Source: Hydractinia symbiolongicarpus
Taxonomy: Eukaryota; Cnidaria; Hydrozoa; Anthoathecata; Hydractiniidae
Assembly (NCBI RefSeq): GCF_029227915.1
Contig: NC_079885.1
Location: 3,286,001 to 3,350,000 of the forward strand
Direction of reading: 5' to 3'
DNA: 64,000 bases
The first letter of the stretch is position 1, and each line of letters starts with the position of its first letter. Below the pieces are notes generated by a model. It was given only the letters and a program-made list of their open reading frames with translations, did no database searches and was not told the origin of the DNA. This document shows, piece after piece, positions 46,490 to 57,765 of this stretch. The translations under genes were made by a program, and so were the position numbers.

Positions 46490-49400
46490 TAAATACATGT
46501 TGGTACGAATATGTGACGCAACCGTTGTAATTGAAACGGACTGATACCGTTACAGAGTCAATGAAATGTAGTATTTAAAACTGTCTCTATTTGTTCAACG
46601 CGCGCTAATGGCTAGGATTGGTCCCACAGTACAAAATGACTTATTTATCTAAACTTTTTTATAAAACGCTACCACAGCACCCAGCGAAATCGGTAAATTC
46701 CAGCAATGATGTCAAATTAAGAAAGTGTTTTTCCTTGGGTCCAATTGTCTCTTTTATCACATTTATGAGGTCAAAGTCCAAAATCTGTTCAATTAAATCC
46801 CACAGTCTATCCTTTCACTGCTAAAAGCGATGCAACCTAGTAAAATCAGAAAAATGTCGCTAAATGCCTTTTGGTACGAATATGTGACGCAACCGTTGTA
46901 ATTGAAACGGACTGATACCGTTAGAAAGTCAATGAATTGTAGTTTTTAAAACTGTCTCTTTTTCTTCAGCGCGCGCTAACGGCTAGGATTGGTCCAACCG
47001 TAAAAAATGACTTATTTATCTAAATTTTTAAATGAAGCGCAACCACAGCGCCCAGTGAAATCGGTAAATTCCAGCAATCATGTCAAGGTAAGAAGAATGT
47101 TGTTTCTTGGGTCCATATGTCTCACTTATCACATTTATAAGATAACGGTTCAAAATAAGTTCAATTAAGTCCCACAGTCAATCGTTTCACTGTTAAAAGC
47201 GATGCAACCTAGTAATATCCGAATACTATCGCTAAATAGATGTTGGTACGAATATGTGACGCAACCGTTGTAACTCAAACAGATTTATACCGCCAGAAGG
47301 TCAATGAAACGTAGTCTTTGAAACTGTTCCTATTTATTCAGCGCGTGCTAACGGCCAGGATTGGTCCCACAGTAAAAAATGACTTATTTTATCTAAATTT
47401 TTAAGTGAAGCGCTACCATTGGGCCGAGTGTAATCGCTGAATTGCAGCAATCATGTCAAATTAAGAAGAATGTTATTCCTTGGAATCCAATTGGCTCATC
47501 TATCACATTCATAAGGTCACAGTCCATAATCACTTCAATTAAGTCCCACAGGCAATCGTTTCACTGTCAAAAGCAATACAACTTAGTAATATCGGAAAAA
47601 AATCACTAAATACATGTTGGTACGAATATGTGACGTTACCGTTGTAGTTGAAACGGATTGATACCGTTAGAAAGTCAATGAAATGTGGTATTTGAAACTG
47701 TCTCTATTTCTTCAGCGCGCACTAACGGCTAGGATCGGTCCCACAGTAAAAAATGACTTATTTTATCTACATTTTTAAGTGAAGCGCTACCATTGGGCCG
47801 AGTGTAATCGCTGAATTGCAGCAATCATGTCAAATTAAGAAGAATGTTATTCCTTGAAATCCAATCGGCCCATCTATCACATTCCTAAGGTCACAGTCCA
47901 GAATCACTTCAATTAAGTCCCACAGGCAATCGTTTCACTGTCAAAAGCAATACAACTTAGCAATATCGGAAAAAATTCACTAAATACATGTTGGTACGAA
48001 TATGTGACGTAACCGTTGTAGTTGAAACGGACTGATACCGTTAGAAAGTCAATGAAATGTAGTATTTGAAACTGTCTCTATTTCTTCAGCGCGCACTAAC
48101 GGCTAGGATTGGTCCAACAGTAAAAAAGGACTTATTTTATAAAAATTTTTAATTGAAGCGCTACCACAGCGCCCAGTGAAATCAGTAAATTCCAGCAATC
48201 ATTTCAAGGTAAGAAGAATGTTATTTCTTGGGTCCAATTGACTCACTTATCACATTTATAAGGTCACAGTCCAAAATAAGTTCAATTAAGTCCCACAGTC
48301 CATCGTTTCACTGTTAAAAGCGATGCATCCTAGTAATATCCGAATACTATCGCTAAATACATGTTGGTACGAATATGTGACGCAACTGTTGTAATTAAAA
48401 CGGATTTATACCGCCACAAGGTCAATGAAATGTAGTCTTTGAAACTGCTCCTATTTATTCGGCGCGTGCTAACGGCCAGGATTGGTCCCACAGTAAAAAC
48501 TGACTTATTTTATATAAATTTTCAAGTGAAGCGCTACCTTGAGCCGAGTGTAATCGCTGAATTCCAGCAATCATGTCAAATTAAGAAGAATGTTCTTCCT
48601 TGGAGTCCAATTGGCTCATTTATTACATTAATAAGGTCACAGTACAGAATGACTACAATTAAGACCCACAGTCAATCGTTTCACTGTCAAAAGCAATACA
48701 ACTTAGTAATATCGGAAAAGAATCACTAAATACATGTTGGTACGAATATGTGACGCAACCGTTGTAATTGAAACGGACTGATACTGTTACAGAGTCAATG
48801 AAATGTAGTATTTAAAACTGTCTCTATTTGTTCAACGCGCGCTAATGGCTAGGATTGGTCCCACAGTACAAAATGACTTATTTATCTAAACTTTTTTATA
48901 AAACGCTACCACAGCACCCAGCGAAATCGGTAAATTCCAGCAATGATGTCAAATTAAGAAAGTGTTTTTCCTTGGGTCCAATTGTCTCTTTTATCACATT
49001 TATGAGGTCAAAGTCCAAAATCTGTTCAATTAAATCCCACAGTCTATCCTTTCACTGCTAAAAGCGATGCAACCTAGTAAAATCAGAAAAATGTCGCTAA
49101 ATGCCTTTTGGTACGAATATGTGACGCAACCGTTGTAATTGAAACGGACTGATACAGTTAGAAAGTCAATGAAATGTAGTTTTTAAAACTGTCTCTCTTT
49201 CTTCAGCGCGCGCTAACGGCTAGGATTGGTCCAACCGTAAAAAATGACTTATTTATCTAAATTTTTAAATGAAGCGCAACCACAGCGCCCAGTGAAATCG
49301 GTAAATTCCAGCAATCATGTCAAGGTAAGAAGAATGTTGTTTCTTGGGTCCATATGTCTCACTTATCACATTTATAAGATAACGGTTCAAAATAAGTTCA

Positions 49401-50963
49401 ATTAAGTCCCACAGTCAATCGTTTCACTGTTAAAAGCGATGCAACCTAGTAATATCCGAATACTATCGCTAAATAGATGTTGGTACGAATATGTGACGCA
49501 ACCGTTGTAACTCAAACAGATTTATACTGCCAGAAGGTCAATGAAACGTAGTCTTTGAAACTGTTCCTATTTATTCAGCGCGTGCTAACGGCCAGGATTG
49601 GTCCCACAGTAAAAAATGACTTATTTTATCTAAATTTTTAAGTGAAGCGCTACCATTGGGCCGAGTGTAATCGCTGAATTGCAGCAATCATGTCAAATTA
49701 AGAAGAATGTTATTCCTTGGAATCCAATTGGCTCATCTATCACATTCATAAGGTCACAGTCCATAATCACTTCAATTAAGTCCCACAGGCAATCGTTTCA
49801 CTGTCAAAAGCAATACAACTTAGTAATATCGGAAAAAAATCACTAAATACATGTTGGTACGAATATGTGACGTTACCGTTGTAGTTGAAACGGATTGATA
49901 CCGTTAGAAAGTCAATGAAATGTGGTATTTGAAACTGTCTCTATTTCTTCAGCGCGCACTAACGGCTAGGATCGGTCCCACAGTAAAAAATGACTTATTT
50001 TATCTACATTTTTAAGTGAAGCGCTACCATTGGGCCGAGTGTAATCGCTGAATTGCAGCAATCATGTCAAATTAAGAAGAATGTTATTCCTTGAAATCCA
50101 ATCGGCCCATCTATCACATTCCTAAGGTCACAGTCCAGAATCACTTCAATTAAGTCCCACAGGCAATCGTTTCACTGTCAAAAGCAATACAACTTAGCAA
50201 TATCGGAAAAAATTCACTAAATACATGTTGGTACGAATATGTGACGTAACCGTTGTAGTTGAAACGGACTGATACCGTTAGAAAGTCAATGAAATGTAGT
50301 ATTTGAAACTGTCTCTATTTCTTCAGCGCGCACTAACGGCTAGGATTGGTCCAACAGTAAAAAAGGACTTATTTTATAAAAATTTTTAATTGAAGCACTA
50401 CCACAGCGCCCAGTGAAATCAGTAAATTCCAGCAATCATTTCAAGGTAAGAAGAATGTTATTTCTTGGGTCCAATTGTCTCACTTATCACATTTATAAGG
50501 TCACAGTCCAAAATAAGTTCAATTAAGTCCCACAGTCCATCGTTTCACTGTTAAAAGCGATGCATCCTAGTAATATCCGAATACTATCGCTAAATACATG
50601 TTGGTACGAATATGTGACGCAACTGTTGTAATTAAAACGGATTTATACCGCCAGAAGGTCAATGAAATGTAGTCTTTGAAACTGCTCCTATTTATTCGGC
50701 GCGTGCTAACAGCCAGGATTGGTCCCACAGTAAAAACTGAGTTATTTTATATAAATTTTCAAGTGAAGCGCTACCTTGAGCCGAGTGTAATCGCTGAATT
50801 CCAGCAATAATGTCAAATTAAGAAGAATGTTCTTCCTTGGAGTCCAATTGGCTCATTTATTACATTAATAAGGTCACAGTACAGAATGACTACAATTAAG
50901 ACCCACAGTCAATCGTTTCACTGTCAAAAGCAATACAACTTAGTAATATCGGAAAAGAATCAC
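46490..50963 (+). repeat. Higher-order repeat: 2237-bp hexamer, two near-identical tandem copies
   Basis: Landmarks 46612, 46983, 47355, 47729, 48103 and 48476 recur at 48849, 49220, 49592, 49966, 50340 and 50713, all exactly 2237 bp later. Shared private variants are GCGCTAATGG, CTTTTTTATAAAACGC, CAATGATGTC, AAATGCCTTTTGG (a damaged dyad), GATAACGGTTCAAAATAAG, GGATCGGTCCC, CAATCGGCCCATC and TACCTTGAGCCGAG. Only scattered single-base differences are visible. Copy 1 is about 46490-48726 and copy 2 48727-50963, with both junctions inside the conserved dyad region. The identical 68-codon frames at 46618 and 48855 come from this duplication. This is the cleanest multimer in the window. Confidence 0.95.
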
Positions 50964-53900
50964 TAAATACATGTTGGTACGAATACGTGAGGCAACCGTT
51001 GTAAGTTAACCGGATTGACACCGTTAGAAAGTCAATGAAATGTAGTTTTTGAAACTGTCTCTATTTCTTCAGCCCGCGCTAACGCCTAGGATTGGTCCCA
51101 CAGTAAAAAATGACTTATTTTATCTAAATTTTTAAGTGAAGCGCTGCCATTGGGCCGAGTGTAATCGCTGAATTGCAGCAATCATGTCAATTTAAGAAGA
51201 ATGTTATTCCTTGGAATCCAATCGGCCCATCTATCACATTCATAAGGTCACAGTCCAAAATAAGTTCAATTAAGTCCCACAGTCCATCGTTTCACTGTTA
51301 AAAGCGATGCATCCTAGTAATATCCGAATACTATCGCTAAATACATGTTGGTACGAATATGTGACGCAACCGTTGTAACTCAAACGGATTTACACCGCCA
51401 GAAGGTCAATGAAATGTAGTCTTTGAAACTGTTCCTATTTATTCGGCGCGTGCTAACGGCCAGGATTGGTCCCACAGTAAAAACTGACTTATTTTATATA
51501 AATTTTCAAGTGAAGCGCTACCTTAGGGCCGAGTGTAATCGCTGAATTCCAGCAATCTTGTCAAATTAAGAAGAATGTTCTTCCTTGGAGTCCAATTGGC
51601 TCATTTATTACATTTATAAGGTCACAGTACAGAATCACTTCAATTAAGACCCACAGTCAATCGTTTCACTGACAAAAGCAATACAACTTAGTAATATCCG
51701 AATACTATCGCTAAATAAATGTTGGTACGAATATGTGACGCAACCGTTGCTACTCAAACGGATTTACACCGCCAGAAGGTCAATGAAATCTAGTCTTTGA
51801 AACTGTTCCTATTTATTCAGCGCGTGCTAACGGCCAGGATTGGTCCTACAGTAAAAACTGACTTATTTTATATAAATTTTCAAGTGAAGCGCTACCTTAG
51901 GGCCGAGTCTAACCGCTGAATTCCAGCAATCATGTCAAATTAAGGAGAATGTTCTTCCTTGGAGTCCAATTGGCTCATTTATTACATTTATAAGGTCACA
52001 GTACAGAATCACTTCAATTAAGACCCACAGTCAATCGTTTCACTGTCAAAAGCGATACAACTTAGTAATATCGGAAAAGAATCACTAAATACATGTTGGT
52101 ACGAATACGTGACGCAACCGTTGTAAGTTAAGCGGATTGACACCGTTAGAAAGTCAATGAAATGTAGTTTTTGAAACTTTCTCCATTTCTTCAGCGCGCA
52201 ATAACGGCTAGGATTTGTCCAACAGTAAAAAAGGACTTATTTTATAAAAATTTTTAAGTGAAGCGCTACCACAGCGCCCAGTGAAATCGGTAAATTCCAG
52301 CAATCATGTCAAGGTAAGAAGAATGTTATTTCTTGGGTCCAATTGTCTCACTTATCACATTTATAAGGTCACAGTCCAAAATAAGTTCAATTAAGTCCCA
52401 CAGTCCATCGTTTTACTGTTAAAAGCGATACATCCTAGTAATATCCGAATACTATCGCTAAATACATGTTGGTACGAATATGTGACGCAACCGTTGTAAC
52501 TCAAACGGATTTATACCGTTAGAAAGTCATTGAAATGTAGTTTTTAAAACTGTTTCTATTTCTTCAGCGCCCGATAACGGCTAGGATTGGTCCAACAGTA
52601 AAAAAATGACTTATTTTATATAAATGTTTAAGTGAAGCGCTACCACAGCGCCCAGTGAAATCGGTAAATTCCAGCAATCATGTCAAGGTAAGAAGAATGT
52701 TATTTCTTGGGTCCAATTGTCTCACTTATCACATTTATAAGGTCACAGTCCAAAATAAGTTCAATTAAGTCCCACAGTCAATCGTTTCACTGTCAAAAGC
52801 AATACAACTTAGTAATATCGGAAAAGAATCACTAAATACATGTTGGTACGAATACGTGACGCAACCGTTGTAAGTTAAGCGGATTGACACCGTTAGAAAG
52901 TCAATGAAATGTAGTTTTTGAAACTGGCTGTATTTCTTCAGCCCGCGCTAACGCCTAGGATTGGTCCCACAGTAAAAAATGACTTATTTTATCTAATTTT
53001 TTAAGTGAAGCGCTGCCATTGGGCCGAGTGTAATCGCTGAATTGCAGCAATCATGTCAATTTAAGAAGAATGTTATTCCTTGGAATCCAATCGGCCCATC
53101 TATCACATTCATAAGGTCACAGTCCAGAATCACTTCAATTTAGTCCCACAGGCAATCGTTTCACTGTCAAAAGCAATACAACTTAGCAATATCGGAAAAA
53201 ATTCACTAATAACATGTTGGTACGGATATGTGACGTAACCGTTGTAGTTGAAACGGACTGATACCGTTAGAAAGTCAATGAAATGTAGTATTTGAAACTG
53301 TCTCTATTTCTTCAGCGCGCACTAACAGCTAGGATTGGTCCAACAGTAAAAAAGGACTTATTTTATAAAACTTTTTAATTGAAGCGCTACCACAGCGCCC
53401 AGTGAAATCGGTAAATTCCAGCAATCATGTTAAGGTAAGAAGAATGTTATTTCTTGGGTCCAATTGTCTCACTTATCCAAAATAAGTTCAATTAAGTCCC
53501 ACAGTCCACCGTTTTACTGTTAAAAGCGATACATCCTAGTAATATCCTAATATGTGACGCAACCGTTGTAACTCAAACGGATTTATACCGTTAGAAAGTC
53601 ATTGAAATGTAGTTTTTAAAACTGTTTCTATTTCTTCAGCGCCCGATAACGGCTAGGATCGGTCCCACAGTAAAAAAATGACTTATTTTATATAAATGTT
53701 TAAGTGAAGCGCTACCATAGGGCCGAGTGTAATCGCTGAATTCCAGAAATCATGTCAAATTATGAAGAATGTTATTCCTTGTAATCCAATTGTCTCATCT
53801 ATTACATTTATAAGGTCACAGTCCAGAATCACTTCAATTAAGTCCCACAGGCAATTGTTTCACTGTCAAAAGCAATGCAATTTAGTAATATCGGAAAAAT

Positions 53901-55521
53901 ATCACTAAATACATGTTGGTACGGATATGTGACGTAACCGTTGTAGTTGAAACGGACTGATACCTTTAGAAAGTCAATGAAATGTAGTATTTGAAACTGT
54001 CTCTATTTCTTCAGCGCGCAATAACGGCTAGGATTGGTCCCACAGTAAAAAATGACATATTTGATCTAAATTTTTAAAGTGAAGCGCTACCACAGCGCCC
54101 AGCAAAATCGGTAAATTCCAGCAATGATGTCAAATTAAGAAGAATGTTTTTCCTTGGGTCCAATTGTCTCTTTTATCACATTTATAAAGTCACAGTCCAC
54201 AATCAGTCCAATTAAGTCCCACAGTCAATCCTTTCACTGCTAAAAGCGATGCAACCTAGTAAAATCAGAAAAACGTCGCTAAATGCCTGTTGGTACGAAT
54301 ATGTGACGCAACTGTTGTAATTGAAACGGACTGATACCGTTAGATAGTCAATGAAATGTAGTTTTTAAAACTGTCTCTCTTTCTTCAGCGCGCGCTAACG
54401 GCTAGGATTGGTCCAACCGTAAAAAATGACTTATTTATCTAAATTTTTAAATGAAGCGCTACCACAGCGCCCAGTGAAATCGCTGAATTCCAGCAATCAT
54501 GTCAAATTAAGAAGAATGTTGCTCCTTGGAGTCCAATTGACTAATTCATCACATTTATAAGGTCACAGTACAGAATCACTTCAATTAAGTCCCACAGTCA
54601 ATCGTTTCACCGTTAAAAGCGATGCAACCTAGTAATATCCGAATACTATCGCTAAATACATGTTGGTACGAATATGTGACGTAACCGTTGTAGTTGCAAC
54701 GGACTGATACTGTTAGAAAGTCAATGAAATGTAGTATTTGAAACTATCTCTATTTCTTCAGCGCGCACTAACTGCTAGGATTGGTCCAACAGTAAAAAAG
54801 GACTTATTTTATAAAAAATTTTAAGTAAAGCGCTACCACAGCGCCCAGTGAAATCGGTAAATTCCAGCAATCATGTCAAGGTAAGAAGAATGTTATTTCT
54901 TGTGTCCAAATGTCTCACTTATCACATTTTTAAAGTCACAGTCCAAAATAAGTTCAATTAAGTCCCACAGTCAATCGTTTCACTGTTAAAAGCGATGCAT
55001 CCTAGTAATATCCGAATACTATCGCTAAATACATGTTGGTACGAATATGTGACGCAACCGTTGTAACTCAAACGGTCTTACACCGCCAGAAGGTCAATGA
55101 AATGTAGTCTTTGAAACTGTTCCTATTTATTCGACGCGTGCTAACGGCCAGAATTGGTCCCACAGTAAAAACTGACTTATGTTATATAAATTTTCAAGTG
55201 AAGCACTACCTTAGGGCCGAGTGTAATCGCTGAATTCCAGCAATCTTTTCAAATTAAGAACAATGTTCTTCCTTGGAGTCCAATTGGCTCATTTATTACA
55301 TTTATAAGGTCACACTACAGAATCACTTCAATTAAGACCCACAGTCAATCGTTTCACTGTCAAAAGCAATACAACTTAGTAATATCGGAAAAGAATCACT
55401 AAATACATGTTGGTACGAATACGTGACGCAACCGTTGCAAGTTAAGCGGATTGACACCGTTAGAAAGTCAATGAAATGTAGTATTTGAAACTGTCTCTAT
55501 TTCTTCAGCCGGCGCTAACGC
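50964..55521 (+). repeat. Mixed monomers with local duplications
   Basis: Landmarks run 51086, 51460, 51834, 52208, 52581, 52955, 53329, 53653, 54028, 54402, 54775, 55148. The units at 51460 and 51834 are a single-monomer tandem pair (CTATTTATTC(G/A)GCGCGTGC, AATTTTCAAGTG, AAGACCCACAG). The unit at 51086 recurs at 52955 (GCGCTGCCATTGGG, GTCAATTTAAG, ATCGGCCC), an offset of 1869 bp. The unit at 54028 mixes class A with the CAATGATGTC and AAATGCCTG variants of the hexamer. No clean multimer and no gene. Confidence 0.75.
53329..53652 (+). repeat. Short 324-bp monomer with two separate deletions
   Basis: Compared with its relatives, this unit lacks 20 bp at CACTTATC|CAAAATAAG (about 53478) and 29 bp at AATATCC|TAATATGTGACG (about 53548). 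The second loss lies between two CGAATA-like motifs, and it removes the left half of the dyad together with TACATGTTGGTA. The two losses sum to 49 bp, which exactly explains 324 against 373. Confidence 0.9.
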
Positions 55522-57765
55522 CTAGGATTGGTCCCACAGTAAAAAATGACTTATTTTATCTAAATTTCCAAGTGAAGCGCTACCTTAGGGCCGAGTGTAA
55601 TCGCTGAATTCCAGCAATTATGTCAAATTAAGAAGAATGTTCTTCCTTGGAGTTCAATTGGCTCATTTATTACATTTATACGGTCATAGTACAGAATCAC
55701 TTCAATTAAGACCCACAGTCAATCGTTTCACTGTCAAAAGCAATACAACTTAGTAATATCGGAAAAGAATCACTAAATACATGTTGGTACGAATACGTGA
55801 CGCAACCGTTGTAACTTCAGCGGATTGAAACCGTTAGAAAGTCAATGAAATGTAGTTTTTGAAACTGTATCTATTTCTTCAGCGCGCACTAACGGCTAGG
55901 ATTTGTCCAACAGTAAAAAAGGACTTATTTTATAAAAAATTTTAAGTGAAGCGCTACCACAGCGCCCAGTGAAATCTTTAAGTTCCAGCAATCATGTCAA
56001 GGTAAGAAGAATGTTATTTCTTGGGTCCAATTGTCTCACTTATCACATTTATAAGGTCACAGTCCAAAAAAAGTCCAATTAAGTCACACAGTCCATCGTT
56101 TTACTGTTAAAAGCGATACATCCTAGTAATATCCGAATACTATCGCTAAATACATGTTGGTACGAATATGTGACGCAACCGTTGAAACTCAAAAGGATTT
56201 ATACCGTTAGAAAGTCATTGAAATGTAGTTTTTAAAACTGTTTCTATTTCTTCAGCGCCCGATAACGGCTAGGATTGGTCCCACAGTAAAAAAATGACTT
56301 TTTTTATATAAATGTTTAAGTGAAGCGCTACCATAGGGCCGAGTGTAATCGCTGAATTCCAGAAATCATGTCAAATTATGAAGAATGTTATTCCTTGTAA
56401 TTCAATTGTCTCATCTATTACATTTAAAAGGTCACAGTCCAAAATCACTTCAATTAAGTCCCACAGGCAATTGTTTGACTGTCAAAAGCAATGCAACTTA
56501 GTAATATCGGAAAAATATCACTAAATACAAGTTGGTACGGATATTTGACGTAACCGTTGTAGTTGAAACGGACTGATACCTTTAGAAAGTCAATGAAATG
56601 TAGTATTTGAAACTGTCTCTAATTCTTCAGCGCGCGCTAACGGCTAGGATTGGTCCCACAGTAAAAAATGACTTATTTTATCTAAATTTCCAAGTGAAGC
56701 GCTACCTTAGGGCCGAGTGTAATCGCTGAATTCCAGCAATCATGTCAAATTAAGAAGAATGTTCTTCCTTGGAGTCCAATTGGCTCATTTATTACATTTA
56801 TAAGGTCACAGTACAGAATCACTTCAATTAAGACCCACAGTCAATCGTTTCACTGTCAAAAGCAATACAACTTAGTAATATCGGAAAAGAATCACTAAAT
56901 ACATGTTGGTACGAATACGTGACGCAACCGTTGTAACTTCAGCGGATTGACACCGTTAGAAAGTCAATGAAATGTAGTTTTTGAAACTGTATCTATTTCT
57001 TCAGCGCGCACTAACGGCTAGGATTTGTCCAACAGTAAAAAAGGACTTATTTTATAAAAAATTTTAAGTGAAGCGCTACCACAGCGCCCAGTGAAATCGG
57101 TAAGTTCCAGCAATCATGTCAAGGTAAGAAGAATGTTATTTCTTGGGTCCAATTGTCTCACTTATCACATTTATAAGGTCACAGTCCAAAATAAGTTCAA
57201 TTAAGTCACACAGTCCATTGTTTTACTGTTAAAAGCGATACATCCTAGTAATATCCGAATACTATCGCTAAATACATGTTGGTACGAATATGTGACGCAA
57301 GCGTTGTAACTCAAACGGATTTATACCGTTAGAAAGTCATTGAAATGTAGTTTTTAAAACTGTTTCTATTTCTTCAGCGCCCGATAACGGCTAGGATTGG
57401 TCCCACAGTAAAAAAATGACTTATTTTATATAAATGTTTAAGTGAAGCGCTACCATAGGGCCGAATGTAATCGCTGAATTCCAGAAATCATGTCAAATTA
57501 TGAAGAATGTTATTCCTTGTAATCCAATTGTCTTATCTATTACATTTAAAAGGTCACAGTCCAAAATCACTTCAATTAAGTCCCACAGGCAATCGTTTCA
57601 CTGTCAAAAGCAATGCAACTTAGTAATATCGGAAAAATATCACTAAATACAAGTTGGTACGGATATGTGACGTAACCGTTGTAGTTGAAACGGACTGATA
57701 CCTTTAGAAAGTCAATGAAATGTAGTATTTGAAACTGTCTCTAATTCTTCAGCGCGCGCTAACGG
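55522..57765 (+). repeat. Higher-order repeat: 1122-bp trimer, two tandem copies
   Basis: Landmarks 55522, 55896 and 56269 recur at 56644, 57018 and 57391, each 1122 bp later. Shared variants are AAATTTCCAAGTG, AAGACCCACAG, GTAACTTCAGCGG, CTGTATCTATTTC, GGATTTGTCCAACAG, AAAAAATTTTAAGTG, AAGTCACACAG, GCGCCCGATAACGG, AATTATGAAGAATG, ACAAGTTGGTACGG and CTCTAATTCTTC. The copies differ by single bases such as AAATCTTTAAG/AAATCGGTAAG. The unit after 57765 keeps CTCTAATTCTTC but then diverges. Confidence 0.92.
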
